From JAMZMI01 sp039970095 (lineage in GTDB: Bacteria; Bacteroidota; Bacteroidia; Cytophagales; Cyclobacteriaceae): a stretch of 64,000 nt of DNA. The translations under genes and the position numbers were made by a program. The stretch lies in assembly GCA_039970095.1 (NCBI GenBank), contig JBDVMP010000024.1, forward strand, positions 1 to 64,000, read 5' to 3'. Below the pieces are notes generated by a model, which worked only from the letters and a program-made list of their open reading frames with translations, had not been told where the DNA came from and made no database searches. This document shows, one piece after another, positions 8,818 through 17,888 of the stretch (its first letter is position 1; every line of letters starts with the position of its first letter).

Positions 8818-9309
8818 ATGACTTTGAGATTTTCGCTTGCGTTGCTCTGCTGCGCTTTGTATTTCTTTTCATCTGGACAGACGAATAAAAATCTACCGGA
8901 TGTCTCTCTTGAAAATTTGTCCGGGGAAAGCATTTCAATTGTAAGCCAGATCCAGCCCGAGGGTCCAACAATAATTAGTTTCTGGGCCACATGGTGCAAA
9001 CCTTGCATACTGGAGCTTTCTGAAATGCATGATTTGTACGAAGACTGGAAAGATGAAACCAATGTTAAAATCATTGCCGTATCCATAGATGATTCGCGTA
9101 GTTCAAACAAGGTTAAGGCATTTGCAAATGGTAGAGGTTGGGATTTTGATATCTTACTAGATAAGAACTCTGACCTCAAGCGAGCACTAAACATCAACAA
9201 TGTGCCTTATACACTCATCATTGATCCGAGTGGTGAAATCGTTTATGAACGAAATGGATATATCCCCGGTGATGAAGAAATTGTGTACCAGAGACTTCTC
9301 AATCAATAG
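8818..9309 (+). CDS. TlpA-like periplasmic thioredoxin
   Basis: 163 residues with an N-terminal signal peptide (about 1-20, ALLCCALYFFSSG) and a thioredoxin fold with active site WATWCKPC (Cys60/Cys63). It also has the cis-Pro segment NNVPYTLIIDPSG, so it belongs to the TlpA/ResA/AhpC-TSA thioredoxin group, which reduces exported cysteine thiols. It sits between the Omp28 lipoprotein and the DUF6029 barrel with gaps of 12 and 3 bp, so all three are almost certainly one transcript. It may keep the CGWC site of its lipoprotein neighbour reduced or oxidised; that is inference. Confidence 0.85.
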   Translation: MTLRFSLALLCCALYFFSSGQTNKNLPDVSLENLSGESISIVSQIQPEGPTIISFWATWCKPCILELSEMHDLYEDWKDETNVKIIAVSIDDSRSSNKVKAFANGRGWDFDILLDKNSDLKRALNINNVPYTLIIDPSGEIVYERNGYIPGDEEIVYQRLLNQ

Positions 9310-9312
9310 CAA

Positions 9313-10923
9313 ATGAAGCTACTGTTTAGTGTGGCGTTTACACTGCTCCTACTTGGAGTGGCGGATGCACAAAATACTTCCGGTCTTGGTACAATCTCTG
9401 GTGGTTTTCAAAGTGATATTCAGTTATACAGAAACGACAAGAAGATCAACGCCAATGCTCCTGACGAAAAGATAGCAACTAACAACTATCTCAAACTTGA
9501 TTATTCTTATAAAACGTTTGAGGCCGGAATACGCTATGAAGCGTACCTACCAGCGCTACTCGGATACCCGGAAGAATTATCAGGAACAGGCATTGTGAAT
9601 AGGTATGCGTCTTATCAAAATGATGTTCTAAAGGTTACGGCAGGCAACTATTACACCCAATTTGGGTCGGGGCTGGTACTGAGAGCCTATGAAGAGCGAT
9701 CGCTCGGAATAGACAACTCTTTGGATGGAATAAAGGTGGAGATCTCCCCTATCGCAGGTGTTGACCTGACAGGTGTTTACGGCACACAGCGCGAGTTTTT
9801 CAATAAATCAGATGGGATAGTAAGGGGCCTAGATGGCAACTTTTTCGTAAATGATATTTTTCAAATTGAGAACATTCCAAACATCCAACTGGGTGCTTCG
9901 GCGGTTAGTAGGTTCCAGCAATACACCGGCCCGGACGGGTATAAAGAAAACATTCAGGCCTATTCGTTTCGTATGGGAATAACCACCGATAAAATTGATT
10001 TAAGCTCTGAATATATTGAAAAGGACGTAGACCCAACGATAGCAAATAATTACAATAATCTCAGAAAAGGGAGAAGCTTGCTCGTCAATGCAGGATATAG
10101 CCTGAAGGGATTTGGCGTAAACGTAACAATGAGAAGGTTAGAAAATATGGACTTCCGGTCTGAAAGGGAAGCTGAAAATAATAGCCTGTGGGTAAATTAC
10201 CTGCCGGCGGAGACCCGGCAACACGGATATGCCTTGTCTAACATATACCCATACGGCGCACAAAGTCTTGGAGAAGTGGGCGGACAAATGAGTCTAACTT
10301 ATAATATCAAGAAAAAATCGGCTCTCGGAGGAAAATACGGAACCAACATATACCTGAATTATTCACACTTCAAATCTCTGAAGAACAACGTGAACCCGGC
10401 ATTATCATTAGAAGATTTCAACACCAACTTATTTGAAGCTGGAGACTCTACCTACTACGAAGATTTTAGTATAGAGATTAAAAGGAAAATAAACCGAAAG
10501 TGGATTTTGACTGGAAGCTATATTCAGCAGGAATACAACAAGAACCAAATAGAAGGTGTACCCGTAGAAAATGTAAAAGCCAAAATTGGTGTTTTAGAAT
10601 CCTTCATCAAACTACCGAATCGGCGTTCTTTACGAACTGAGATACAGCACCTCTGGACGAAACAGGACAATCAAAATTGGTTCGCTTTTCTGGCTGAATA
10701 CAACGTGGCTCCATATTGGTCATTCTTCCTGCTGGATCAGTATAATTATGGGGCTGATAAACAGCCTAATTATTATCAAGTTGGTTATGCTTACTCTAAA
10801 AGTGCCACTCGCATATCTATGAGCTATGGTCGCCAACGAGGGGGTATTATTTGCGTGGGTGGTGTCTGTAGGTTTGTGCCAGCAGCCAGTGGACTCACGG
10901 CTTCAATTACCACTAGTTTTTAG
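9313..10923 (+). CDS. DUF6029-family outer-membrane protein
   Basis: 536 residues with a signal peptide (MKLLFSVAFTLLLLGVADAQ) and long amphipathic strands rich in Tyr, Asn and Gly, ending SGLTASITTSF. That terminal Phe is typical of barrels inserted by BamA. The opening GLGTISGGFQSDIQLY and YYTQFGSGLVLRAYEER are features I associate with the DUF6029 family. It is the last gene of the Omp28-TlpA-DUF6029 operon. A Cys pair near the C-terminus (ICVGGVC) is unusual for a barrel and might be the target of the neighbouring thioredoxin. Function is otherwise unknown. Confidence 0.7.
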   Translation: MKLLFSVAFTLLLLGVADAQNTSGLGTISGGFQSDIQLYRNDKKINANAPDEKIATNNYLKLDYSYKTFEAGIRYEAYLPALLGYPEELSGTGIVNRYASYQNDVLKVTAGNYYTQFGSGLVLRAYEERSLGIDNSLDGIKVEISPIAGVDLTGVYGTQREFFNKSDGIVRGLDGNFFVNDIFQIENIPNIQLGASAVSRFQQYTGPDGYKENIQAYSFRMGITTDKIDLSSEYIEKDVDPTIANNYNNLRKGRSLLVNAGYSLKGFGVNVTMRRLENMDFRSEREAENNSLWVNYLPAETRQHGYALSNIYPYGAQSLGEVGGQMSLTYNIKKKSALGGKYGTNIYLNYSHFKSLKNNVNPALSLEDFNTNLFEAGDSTYYEDFSIEIKRKINRKWILTGSYIQQEYNKNQIEGVPVENVKAKIGVLESFIKLPNRRSLRTEIQHLWTKQDNQNWFAFLAEYNVAPYWSFFLLDQYNYGADKQPNYYQVGYAYSKSATRISMSYGRQRGGIICVGGVCRFVPAASGLTASITTSF

Positions 10924-11032
10924 TGTATGATCAGCAGGTCAAACAAGCCTGATATTTAGCTCTACTCAAAAAATAAGCCTTGATCTTTACAAAACAAAGC
11001 TTACTTCAAAGGAAAACCCGGTCCCAATCTCG

Positions 11033-12259
11033 TCAATCATATACAGTTTTCAAGAACCACATACTCCTGATACTGAAATTGAGTGTGAAAGTGTGTAGGT
11101 TCTCCAGCACTAAATTGGATTCTGTGGTACCCAAACCCTGGTATTCATACCCGATATTGATATAACCAGATTGTCTCTGAGTTGGCAGACCTATTCCTGT
11201 GGTGAGCTTGATCTGATTAAATTTCGTATTATTCACTGCGACGTAATAGTTATTGAAAGACCCTCCAAAGCGAAAAGCCATTCTATCAATATATGACTCA
11301 GACCTTTTTCCTCTCACATATTCAGCACCTAATGAGACAGAGTATTTGTCGCGGTATCTATTTGATTCGCTACCCTGGTTCTTACTCCACTTTTCAAGTT
11401 CTCCATCCAAAGCCACGCGCCACGTCCCAAACCTTGCACTCACTCCCACCCCATACATTTCCGGTAGATACAAATTGCTTTTGCTATTGGTAACCAGAGT
11501 ATCATAGCCACCTTCAGAGATCATCGACTCCACACGCTGACTCAACAAGAAGTTGGGTCTGTACGTCGCGCCAATTACCCAGTCATGTGCACTCCGGTCA
11601 AATGCATATTGTGCTCCAAAATCAAAAATGGCCTGACTTACACTTGAATTTTGAATTAATTGAATATCACCAATCAGACTGTTGTTTGTTATTGACTGAG
11701 TGGAGCCTATCTGACCGAGCAACAAAGACACACGACCTCCCAGATGCAGGTTTTTGAACAGCTCCGTGCCTGCGCCAAAGTATATTCTTGACAAGCCACC
11801 TGTGCCATCCACTATCACATCATAGTTTTGCACAACATCTGAATGGTGATACAAGTCAGTGACATTATAATTCGTATTACTGAATTGATTAGCCCCGATC
11901 GTGAAAGCAAAACGACCCGAGGGCTTGAACCACAGGTTTATGTTTTGCACTCCTCCGATCATTGTGCTATTTGATTCATCCACAGTTTTTTGAGAAAAAC
12001 TGGACATGGACATTCCTATATCAAAAATTTGATTGGGGTATGGAATAGAATTTAGTGCTGCAGGGTTTTTAAGGTTAACCATGTTGTCAGACCTCATTCC
12101 AATAGACGCATTACCCATACTTTTGAAGGACTCAAGGCCAAAATCGTTTAGCCTACCTACCCCGTAAGCATTATAAACAGAGTTGGGACTGGACTGACCA
12201 AAAGCTGTAAGGCTCAAAAGAAAAGCAACAACAAAGCTTAGTTTAGTCGTACTCGTCAT
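11033..12259 (-). CDS. outer-membrane beta-barrel protein, function unknown
   Basis: 408 residues from the chosen ATG at 12259 (MTSTTKLSFVVAFLLSLTAFGQ), which gives a clean signal peptide; an ATG three codons earlier (12268) is also possible. The open frame extends further upstream, but that part overlaps the kelch gene and has no signal-peptide character. The mature protein starts SSPNSVYNAYGVG and has 'GNASIGMRSDNMVNLKNPAAL', resembling FadL/PorV-like Bacteroidota barrels that mention 'NPA' near the N-terminus. Its start overlaps the last 17 bases of the kelch gene, so it is the third gene of the DUF4270-kelch operon. Transported substance is unknown. Confidence 0.6.
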   Translation of the reverse strand: MTSTTKLSFVVAFLLSLTAFGQSSPNSVYNAYGVGRLNDFGLESFKSMGNASIGMRSDNMVNLKNPAALNSIPYPNQIFDIGMSMSSFSQKTVDESNSTMIGGVQNINLWFKPSGRFAFTIGANQFSNTNYNVTDLYHHSDVVQNYDVIVDGTGGLSRIYFGAGTELFKNLHLGGRVSLLLGQIGSTQSITNNSLIGDIQLIQNSSVSQAIFDFGAQYAFDRSAHDWVIGATYRPNFLLSQRVESMISEGGYDTLVTNSKSNLYLPEMYGVGVSARFGTWRVALDGELEKWSKNQGSESNRYRDKYSVSLGAEYVRGKRSESYIDRMAFRFGGSFNNYYVAVNNTKFNQIKLTTGIGLPTQRQSGYINIGYEYQGLGTTESNLVLENLHTFTLNFSIRSMWFLKTVYD

Positions 12260-13256
12260 ACTCTTCATACGGATAAAAGCCCCATATATCATCAAAGTTT
12301 TGGCTACTGTTGCTACCTGTGCTAAGGAAACCCACACCTTTCAATGTGAAAGCGGCAGCATTTATTCTAGAAGACCCTTCTAAAGGGTTAATCTCATCAT
12401 TCCACTCATTGGTGTCCGGATTGTAAGAGTAGAAAGCTGAAGAATAAGCGTCAGATATGCCTGTACCTACATAACCCATACCATCTATCACAAACGAAAC
12501 GGCTCCATATCTACTCATGGCTCCCAGATAATCCGTGTAGGTATCATCTTCATCATACAACGAAAGATCAGTCCAAGTTTCAGTTTGAGGATCGAATGAA
12601 TAGAAATCATAAACATAACTTCCATTGTTTCTCCCTGTTCCTACATAGGCCTTGTCTTCTATAACGAAGGCAACTGCACTCTCCCTTTTAGTACCGTACA
12701 GGCTCACTGTTTGTTCCCATGTGTTTTCATTGGCATTGTATTTCCAAAAATCCTTAAGAAAGTTGCCGTCATAACCCGTACCTACATAGCCATTGTCCCC
12801 AATAGAAAATGCCACTGCCGAATATCGAGCACCTCCACCAAAATCTGCCACCTGACTCCAGCTATCATTCTGAGTATCATACCTCCAGAAATCGCTCAGC
12901 TCCTCTGTATCCAAATCGCGGTTATATCCCGTACCCACATATCCATAATCACCAATACTAAAACTTGTTGCAGCTATTCGTCCTTCACCAGGAAAAGAAG
13001 CCATTTCCTGCCAAAAATTTCGGTCAAAATCATATCTCCACAAATCATATAGGTAATCATCTCCATCTGTTCCCAGACCCACATAAGCATAATCACCAAT
13101 CACAAATGAGATGGCCTGAGTTCTGGTTACACCCTCATAATCCGAATATCTTACCCAGTTACCCGGATCCGAACTATCGTCGGAGCTGGAGCAGGAAGTC
13201 AAGATTCCAAAAGCCACAAGCCCTCCTAATATGAGATTCAAAATATACTTCTTCAT
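12243..13256 (-). CDS. kelch-repeat lipoprotein
   Basis: 337 residues with lipobox LTSC (Cys about 22) followed by SSSDDSSD. Six kelch-type blades are visible as repeats of 'A(F/S)xIGDYxYVGTG' followed by 'DFWRYDxxxxxW'. They should close into one beta-propeller covering nearly the whole mature protein. Its ATG follows the TAA of the DUF4270 gene without a single spacer base (TAAATG), and its end overlaps the barrel gene. Kelch propellers bind proteins or glycans; no catalytic residues of galactose oxidase are evident. A role as a surface partner of the DUF4270 lipoprotein and the barrel is a reasonable inference. Confidence 0.8.
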   Translation of the reverse strand: MKKYILNLILGGLVAFGILTSCSSSDDSSDPGNWVRYSDYEGVTRTQAISFVIGDYAYVGLGTDGDDYLYDLWRYDFDRNFWQEMASFPGEGRIAATSFSIGDYGYVGTGYNRDLDTEELSDFWRYDTQNDSWSQVADFGGGARYSAVAFSIGDNGYVGTGYDGNFLKDFWKYNANENTWEQTVSLYGTKRESAVAFVIEDKAYVGTGRNNGSYVYDFYSFDPQTETWTDLSLYDEDDTYTDYLGAMSRYGAVSFVIDGMGYVGTGISDAYSSAFYSYNPDTNEWNDEINPLEGSSRINAAAFTLKGVGFLSTGSNSSQNFDDIWGFYPYEEYDEYD

Positions 13257-14555
13257 TTATTTAGTTTTTATCGTGTACAAAATCAGTTTACTACCATAAT
13301 TACCATCTCCCAAAGGCACCCGATCGACAGAAGAACCTATATCACTGTCTTCCACAGAAATCAACAGGGCATAATCATTGGTATTGACATAAGGAGTCAG
13401 TAAAAAATCTATCAGATCGCTGGCATCCATATGATAGTAGGAATCGCGACCAAACTCTCGGTCTTCTACCAGAGACAAGTAAAAAGGTGTTTCTAATAGC
13501 GTATTATTGGCATTGTCAACCAATGAAGCCTGAAGAAAGCTGGGTAGTGGTGTGTTAGAATAATCTATAGATGAAATAGTCGGTTTGATCTGCAAGTCTG
13601 CATAGCTGATGATATAGTCTTCATCCTCAAGGAGGATAGATCTGACATGGGGTATTTCTAAACGGGTACAATACCCTGTGCCTCCTGTCACCAGCGAGAT
13701 CATATTCAAATCACTTGATGGCAGCTTATCTTCTAAGCTTTCCAGTTCATTATTGAGGATGGCATTGGAGTTGCTTATCTCTGAGAAATAGGGTCTGCTA
13801 CTGCCCGGAGTGAGATTAACATAAGACTGCTGGACTGGTACTTTGTTGAGATCTGTATAGTAAACCCTCAAAACTATACTGTCCGAATAAAATCCATACA
13901 TAGGACTTTGGTCTGTTACAGCTGTCAGCTGAAAACCGTGATATTTTTGCTGAAATTCAAGATATGTGGTAGAAGACTCTTCTTCGTTTTGGATATCCGT
14001 AAATAATTCAAAACCCAATTCGTCATCAAGGCCAATTTCGATTTCTTCTCCTTCTTCTATATCCTGTTTGAAGGTCTTATATCCAATTTCCAGATTATTA
14101 GGGTCATCATACTTTGTGGTGGTATTGTAGAGCAAACCGTCATCACCATACTCCAAATCCTCAGTTAGCTGGCTTACTTTGAGCCCCACTCTCTCTTCCG
14201 AATCGTAAAAACTATAACCATTATAAAGAAGGATGAGTGTAGCAGAATCATACCTGAAGTCTCCTTCGCTCAAATCAGGCATAGTAGTTTCAGAAGGATC
14301 AACTATGAAATATGCTTTAGAAGTAACCTGTCCGATGATTGAGTCATTATAGTCTCCAACCAAAATCTGTCCATTGGTACTTGTATAAATGGAATCTAAT
14401 CGGCTCGTGTAAAAATTAAGTGTCAGGGAGTCGATGTATGACACATCAAAACTATCCGTGTCGAGCAAATCATCACCTATAAGTGACGTCTCTTCGCAAC
14501 TCACGATCCAAGTCCCGAGTATTGCCAGGAGTAATATTCTTATATATGTCTTCAA
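13257..14555 (-). CDS. DUF4270 lipoprotein
   Basis: 432 residues, lipobox WIVSC (Cys20) followed by EETSLIGDDLLD. 'DSLTLNFYTSRLDSI', 'ILVGDYNDSIIGQVTSKAYFIV' and 'YDSATLILLYNGYSFYD' are the style of DUF4270, a surface-exposed beta-rich lipoprotein family of Bacteroidota with unknown function. The start is a TTG (14555-14553); no in-frame ATG or GTG is close. It is the first gene of the operon with the kelch lipoprotein (0-bp gap) and barrel. A strong RNA hairpin at 14574-14623 lies just 18 bases upstream of the start codon and may control translation. Confidence 0.78.
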   Translation of the reverse strand: MKTYIRILLLAILGTWIVSCEETSLIGDDLLDTDSFDVSYIDSLTLNFYTSRLDSIYTSTNGQILVGDYNDSIIGQVTSKAYFIVDPSETTMPDLSEGDFRYDSATLILLYNGYSFYDSEERVGLKVSQLTEDLEYGDDGLLYNTTTKYDDPNNLEIGYKTFKQDIEEGEEIEIGLDDELGFELFTDIQNEEESSTTYLEFQQKYHGFQLTAVTDQSPMYGFYSDSIVLRVYYTDLNKVPVQQSYVNLTPGSSRPYFSEISNSNAILNNELESLEDKLPSSDLNMISLVTGGTGYCTRLEIPHVRSILLEDEDYIISYADLQIKPTISSIDYSNTPLPSFLQASLVDNANNTLLETPFYLSLVEDREFGRDSYYHMDASDLIDFLLTPYVNTNDYALLISVEDSDIGSSVDRVPLGDGNYGSKLILYTIKTK

Positions 14556-14573
14556 GTCAATTTTTAAAATTAT

Positions 14574-14623
14574 CCATCGCGACCAGACTAATTAAATACC
14601 GCCACAATTGTCTGGCGCGATGG
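14574..14623 (-). promoter_or_regulatory. strong leader hairpin upstream of the DUF4270 operon
   Basis: CCATCGCGACCAGAC (14574-14588) pairs with GTCTGGCGCGATGG (14610-14623): 14 base pairs with a single bulged A and a 21-base loop. It is GC-rich compared with the surrounding 325-bp intergenic region (14556-14880), where I saw nothing else firm. It is not followed by a T run in either direction, so it is unlikely to be a terminator. Its place 18 bases before a TTG start codon suggests a leader element or a protein-binding palindrome. Confidence 0.6.
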
Positions 14624-14880
14624 AATAGGTAATCAAAAACAAACATCTCTCTCGGATGCTTTACAAATGTATTTTTAGTGTCCTGTCTGCCAGTATCTAT
14701 TCAACCAACAGCCCGATTTTTTCAACGAACAACAGCAAACGTGTTTATATTGATTGTAATAGCCGAAAAGCAACAGATATTGAAAAATGAAAAGCGTATG
14801 TATAAGAGATTGCTATCCTTGTAGAAAATCTTTTGAGCCACAAACGAAATAGGCTACATTTCCTTTACAAAGTCGCTCTT

Positions 14881-15930
14881 ATGAACACCCGAAAAATTAC
14901 AGTTCACTTATTGACATGGATAGCTTACTCCATGATCATCTTTTATATGCAGTCTAACAGGTATGAAACAACGAATGCAATAATGGCTACAGGTCATTTG
15001 CTAATCTTTCAAGCCGGCATATTTTACCTGAATCTGAATTACCTCCTTCCCCGGTTCCTTTCGAAAGGCAATTATATCTACTACACCTTGCTTATACTCA
15101 TAGCACTGATGATGTTTATGCTTGCATTTTCGTTCACAGAACAATTTCTTGCAAGGCCTGATTTTGGCCATTTCGGTCCTGATTCTCACAAGCCATTTCC
15201 AAGGAAAAGAGACGAGTCTCTGATTTTTAGAATACTGTTTGTGTCACGGCCACTTTTTGCTCTTCCGATATATTTTGTCTCCACACTCCTTTGGGCCGTG
15301 GACCAAAACCAAAAACGACTCAACAATGAAATTTCCCTAAAGAATGAGACTCTGAAAACAGAAATGCGGTTTTTGAAGTCTCAAATAAATCCTCATTTTC
15401 TCTTCAATGCACTGAATAACATCTATTCTCTTTCCTACACAGGGTCTAAACAAACACCATCCATGATTATGAAACTCTCCGACATGCTGCGCTATGTGGT
15501 TTATGAAGGTGAAGTGAAGAAGGTGACGGTGGATAAAGAGATTGATTATATCCAAAATTACATTGACTTTCAGCGTTTGAAAATCGGAGACGACATCAAG
15601 GTCAATTTTGATTTTGCAGAGGTAAACGAATCAACACTTTTAGAGCCCATGTTGTTGATTCCATTTGTGGAAAATGCCTTCAAGCACGGAGACTTAGAAA
15701 GCAATCCGGATGGTTTTATAGACATAAAATTGGCGATAAAGAACAATGTGCTAAGCTTCACTGTGACCAACTCTACATCGCAGATCACCCACACCAAAGA
15801 TAAAGTAGGAGGAATAGGCATAGACAATGTCAAAAGAAGGCTGGATCTGTCATATGGCGATGGCTTTGAATTTGATCAAACAAGCACTAAAGAGATATAT
15901 CAAATTAGTTTAAGCATTTTTGAAGTATGA
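14881..15930 (+). CDS. LytS/YehU-type sensor histidine kinase
   Basis: 349 residues from the ATG at 14881; an in-frame TTG at 14833 exists, but the extra 16 residues are polar and unlike the family. Four membrane segments occupy about residues 8-140. The His_kinase (PF06580) domain has the phosphoacceptor in SQINPHFLFNALNN (His172), an N-box like PFVENAFKHG and a G-box GGIGIDNVKRRL. It overlaps the next gene by four bases (ATGA), so kinase and LytTR regulator are translationally coupled. The signal is not evident from the sequence; such pairs in Bacteroidota often control envelope or polysaccharide genes. Confidence 0.92.
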   Translation: MNTRKITVHLLTWIAYSMIIFYMQSNRYETTNAIMATGHLLIFQAGIFYLNLNYLLPRFLSKGNYIYYTLLILIALMMFMLAFSFTEQFLARPDFGHFGPDSHKPFPRKRDESLIFRILFVSRPLFALPIYFVSTLLWAVDQNQKRLNNEISLKNETLKTEMRFLKSQINPHFLFNALNNIYSLSYTGSKQTPSMIMKLSDMLRYVVYEGEVKKVTVDKEIDYIQNYIDFQRLKIGDDIKVNFDFAEVNESTLLEPMLLIPFVENAFKHGDLESNPDGFIDIKLAIKNNVLSFTVTNSTSQITHTKDKVGGIGIDNVKRRLDLSYGDGFEFDQTSTKEIYQISLSIFEV

Positions 15931-16622
15931 CTTCTTGTATCATAATAGACGATGAGGCTCCTGCCCGGGCTCTGATTTCAGAGTATGTTAAAAAACTACC
16001 ACACCTTGGCCTGAGGGGTGAGTATAGAAACCCAATAGAAGCATATGACATTCTGAACAAAGAGACTGTAGAGGTCATATTTCTGGATATACAAATGCCG
16101 GGAATGACAGGACTGGAATTTATCAAGACACTTTCTCACAAGCCAAAAATCATTATAACCACGGCATACTCTGAATACGCTCTTGATGGTTATGAACTGG
16201 ATGTGGTGGATTATTTGATGAAGCCCATTTCGTTCGAAAGATTTGTAAGAGCTGTAAATAAGTGCATCTCCAATATTGGCCCACAAAACCCTGACAGTCA
16301 GGCCATGCCCTCGAAGCGGGATTATATGTTGGTGAAAGCCGATAGGCAAACGCACAAAGTGTACTTTAAAGACATCCTGTACATTGAGGGCTTAAAGGAG
16401 TATGTGTCGTTTATGCTTGAAAATGAAAGGATCATTGCTTTGGAAACAATGAAAAGTCTGGAAGAAAAACTTCCGACTGACAGCTTCATGAGAATTCACA
16501 AATCGTTCATCGTAAACACTAGTCGGGTTAAAAGTCTGTCAGGCAACCAAGTACAAATTGGAGATAAGAAAATACCCATAGGACAGAGTTACAGAGAAAG
16601 TGTAGTTAAAACTATATTCTGA
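15927..16622 (+). CDS. LytTR-family response regulator
   Basis: 231 residues. The receiver domain (1-120) has the acidic pair Asp8/Asp9, phosphorylation site Asp54 in FLDIQMPGM and Lys in LMKPISFERF. A LytTR DNA-binding domain (about 135-231) follows, with ILYIEGLKEYVSFML, LPTDSFMRIHKSFIVN and the closing GQSYRE. Partner of the preceding kinase, with which it shares ATGA. Direct target is unknown; no LytTR-type repeats were recognised nearby. Confidence 0.95.
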   Translation: MTSCIIIDDEAPARALISEYVKKLPHLGLRGEYRNPIEAYDILNKETVEVIFLDIQMPGMTGLEFIKTLSHKPKIIITTAYSEYALDGYELDVVDYLMKPISFERFVRAVNKCISNIGPQNPDSQAMPSKRDYMLVKADRQTHKVYFKDILYIEGLKEYVSFMLENERIIALETMKSLEEKLPTDSFMRIHKSFIVNTSRVKSLSGNQVQIGDKKIPIGQSYRESVVKTIF

Positions 16623-16634
16623 TTGTTTTAGAAA

Positions 16635-16665
16635 CAAAAAACCCTGACTTAGCAAAAAGTCAGGG
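16635..16665 (-). terminator. terminator of the thrS-infC-rpmI-rplT operon
   Basis: CCCTGACTT (16642-16650) pairs with AAGTCAGGG (16657-16665) around a 6-base loop. On the minus strand the stem is followed by a T6 run, so it ends the ribosomal operon. On the plus strand there is no T run, so it serves the LytTR gene poorly. Confidence 0.8.
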
Positions 16666-16693
16666 CTTACAACAAGTAAATATTTTTAAGAAT

Positions 16694-17041
16694 TTATTTT
16701 TTTACTTTATCTACGATTGCTTTGAATGCATCCGGGTGGTTCATTGCAAGGTCTGCAAGAGCCTTTCTATTGATGTCAATATTGGCATCTTTCAGCTTGC
16801 CCATAAACTGAGAGTATGACATATCATATGCTCTAACTGCAGCATTGATACGCTGAATCCAAAGTGCTCTAAATTCTCTTTTCTTAGCTTTTCTATCGCG
16901 GTACGCATACTGCATACCTTTTTCAACCGCATTTTTAGCTACGGTCCATACGTTTTTTCTTCTACCAAAGTACCCTTTGGCTTGCTTCATCGTCTTTTTT
17001 CGACGAGCTCTTGAAGCTACATGATTTACTGATCTTGGCAT
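16694..17041 (-). CDS. rplT: 50S ribosomal protein L20
   Basis: 115 residues, the usual length, beginning MPRSVNHVASRARRKK and containing AKGYFGRRKNV and RDRKAKKREFRALWIQRINA, which are diagnostic of L20. L20 binds 23S rRNA during early 50S assembly and in many bacteria represses its own operon. It is the last gene of infC-rpmI-rplT, 79 bp after rpmI, and is followed by a terminator. Confidence 0.99.
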   Translation of the reverse strand: MPRSVNHVASRARRKKTMKQAKGYFGRRKNVWTVAKNAVEKGMQYAYRDRKAKKREFRALWIQRINAAVRAYDMSYSQFMGKLKDANIDINRKALADLAMNHPDAFKAIVDKVKK

Positions 17042-17120
17042 TTCTTTTTAATTTTTAACAATTGGCGTTTGTTATCAAAACTTTCACAAACCAATCATCG
17101 GGTTTAATAATTGAACCTAA

Positions 17121-17315
17121 TTAAATATTAAGCATTCGCTTAACATTTGGCACATCACTTTTGTGAACCAAAGTTGCGTGCGTCAAATTACGCTTTTGTT
17201 TAGTCTCTTTCTTTGTAAGAATGTGACTTTTAAAAGCGTGCTTTCTTTTGATTTTTCCTGTACCAGTCAATTTGAATCTTTTCTTGGCACTGGAATTAGT
17301 TTTTACCTTCGGCAT
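17121..17315 (-). CDS. rpmI: 50S ribosomal protein L35
   Basis: 64 residues, starting MPKVKTNSSAKKRFKLTG and containing KRKHAFKSHILTKK, as expected of L35. It lies 12 bp after infC and 79 bp before rplT in the classical order infC-rpmI-rplT. Confidence 0.98.
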   Translation of the reverse strand: MPKVKTNSSAKKRFKLTGTGKIKRKHAFKSHILTKKETKQKRNLTHATLVHKSDVPNVKRMLNI

Positions 17316-17327
17316 TTCGCTAATTAT

Positions 17328-17888
17328 TTATTTTTTCTTACTTGTTGTCGGTTTTGGTGTTAGAATGATTGACATCCGCTTCCCTTCCAGCTTTGGCAGA
17401 AGTTCTACTTTTCCCAGGTCTTCTAACGCTTGAGCAAATTTCAATAATAGAATTTCGCCACGGTCTTTAAACACTATAGTACGACCTACAAAATGAACAT
17501 AGGCCTTAACCTTTGCTCCTTCTTCCAAAAACTTCTTGGCATGGTTCAACTTGAAGTTAAAATCATGATCGTCAGTATTGGGTCCAAAACGAATTTCCTT
17601 TACTACTGTCTTTTGCGCTTTTGCTTTGATCTCCTTCTGCTTCTTCTTTTGTTCGTATTTGAACTTAGAATAGTCGATGATCTTACAAACGGGGGGGTCA
17701 GCCTTTGGAGAAATCTCAACAAGATCTAGCCCCTGATCTTTAGCCATCTGGATGGCCTTACTCAGAGAATACACATCTACTTCGACATTTTCACCAACTA
17801 CTCTAACCTCACGAGCAGTAATTTTGTCATTCACTTTGTAGGGTTCTTCGACGCGTCCCCTAAACGGTTTTCTGTATGGTCTACTAAT
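17328..17888 (-). CDS. infC: translation initiation factor IF-3, probable AUU start
   Basis: IF-3 N domain (VNDKITAREVRVVGENVE) and C domain (KEIRFGPNTDDHDFNFKL, KAKVKAYVHF-like) are complete. A GTG at 17834 would start within the conserved PYKVNDKI segment and remove the usual basic N-terminal tail. Extending upstream gives SRPYRKPFRGRVEEPYK, typical of Bacteroidota IF-3, back to an ATT at 17888-17886. An in-frame TAA lies two codons before it, and no ATG, GTG or TTG intervenes. AUU is the well-known autoregulated infC start in other bacteria. Length is then 186 residues. The gene is followed by rpmI and rplT and preceded by thrS, the classical order. Confidence 0.93.
   Translation of the reverse strand: MSRPYRKPFRGRVEEPYKVNDKITAREVRVVGENVEVDVYSLSKAIQMAKDQGLDLVEISPKADPPVCKIIDYSKFKYEQKKKQKEIKAKAQKTVVKEIRFGPNTDDHDFNFKLNHAKKFLEEGAKVKAYVHFVGRTIVFKDRGEILLLKFAQALEDLGKVELLPKLEGKRMSIILTPKPTTSKKK

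Noticed and set aside
12260..12337. 26-codon upstream extension of the barrel gene
   Set aside because: It overlaps the kelch gene further and lacks a signal peptide; the ATG at 12259 gives a clean one.
14833..14880. TTG start of the histidine kinase
   Set aside because: The 16 extra residues are polar and the ATG at 14881 starts right before the first membrane segment.
16642..16665. Terminator for the LytTR gene
   Set aside because: There is no T run on the plus strand; the hairpin is followed by T6 only on the minus strand.
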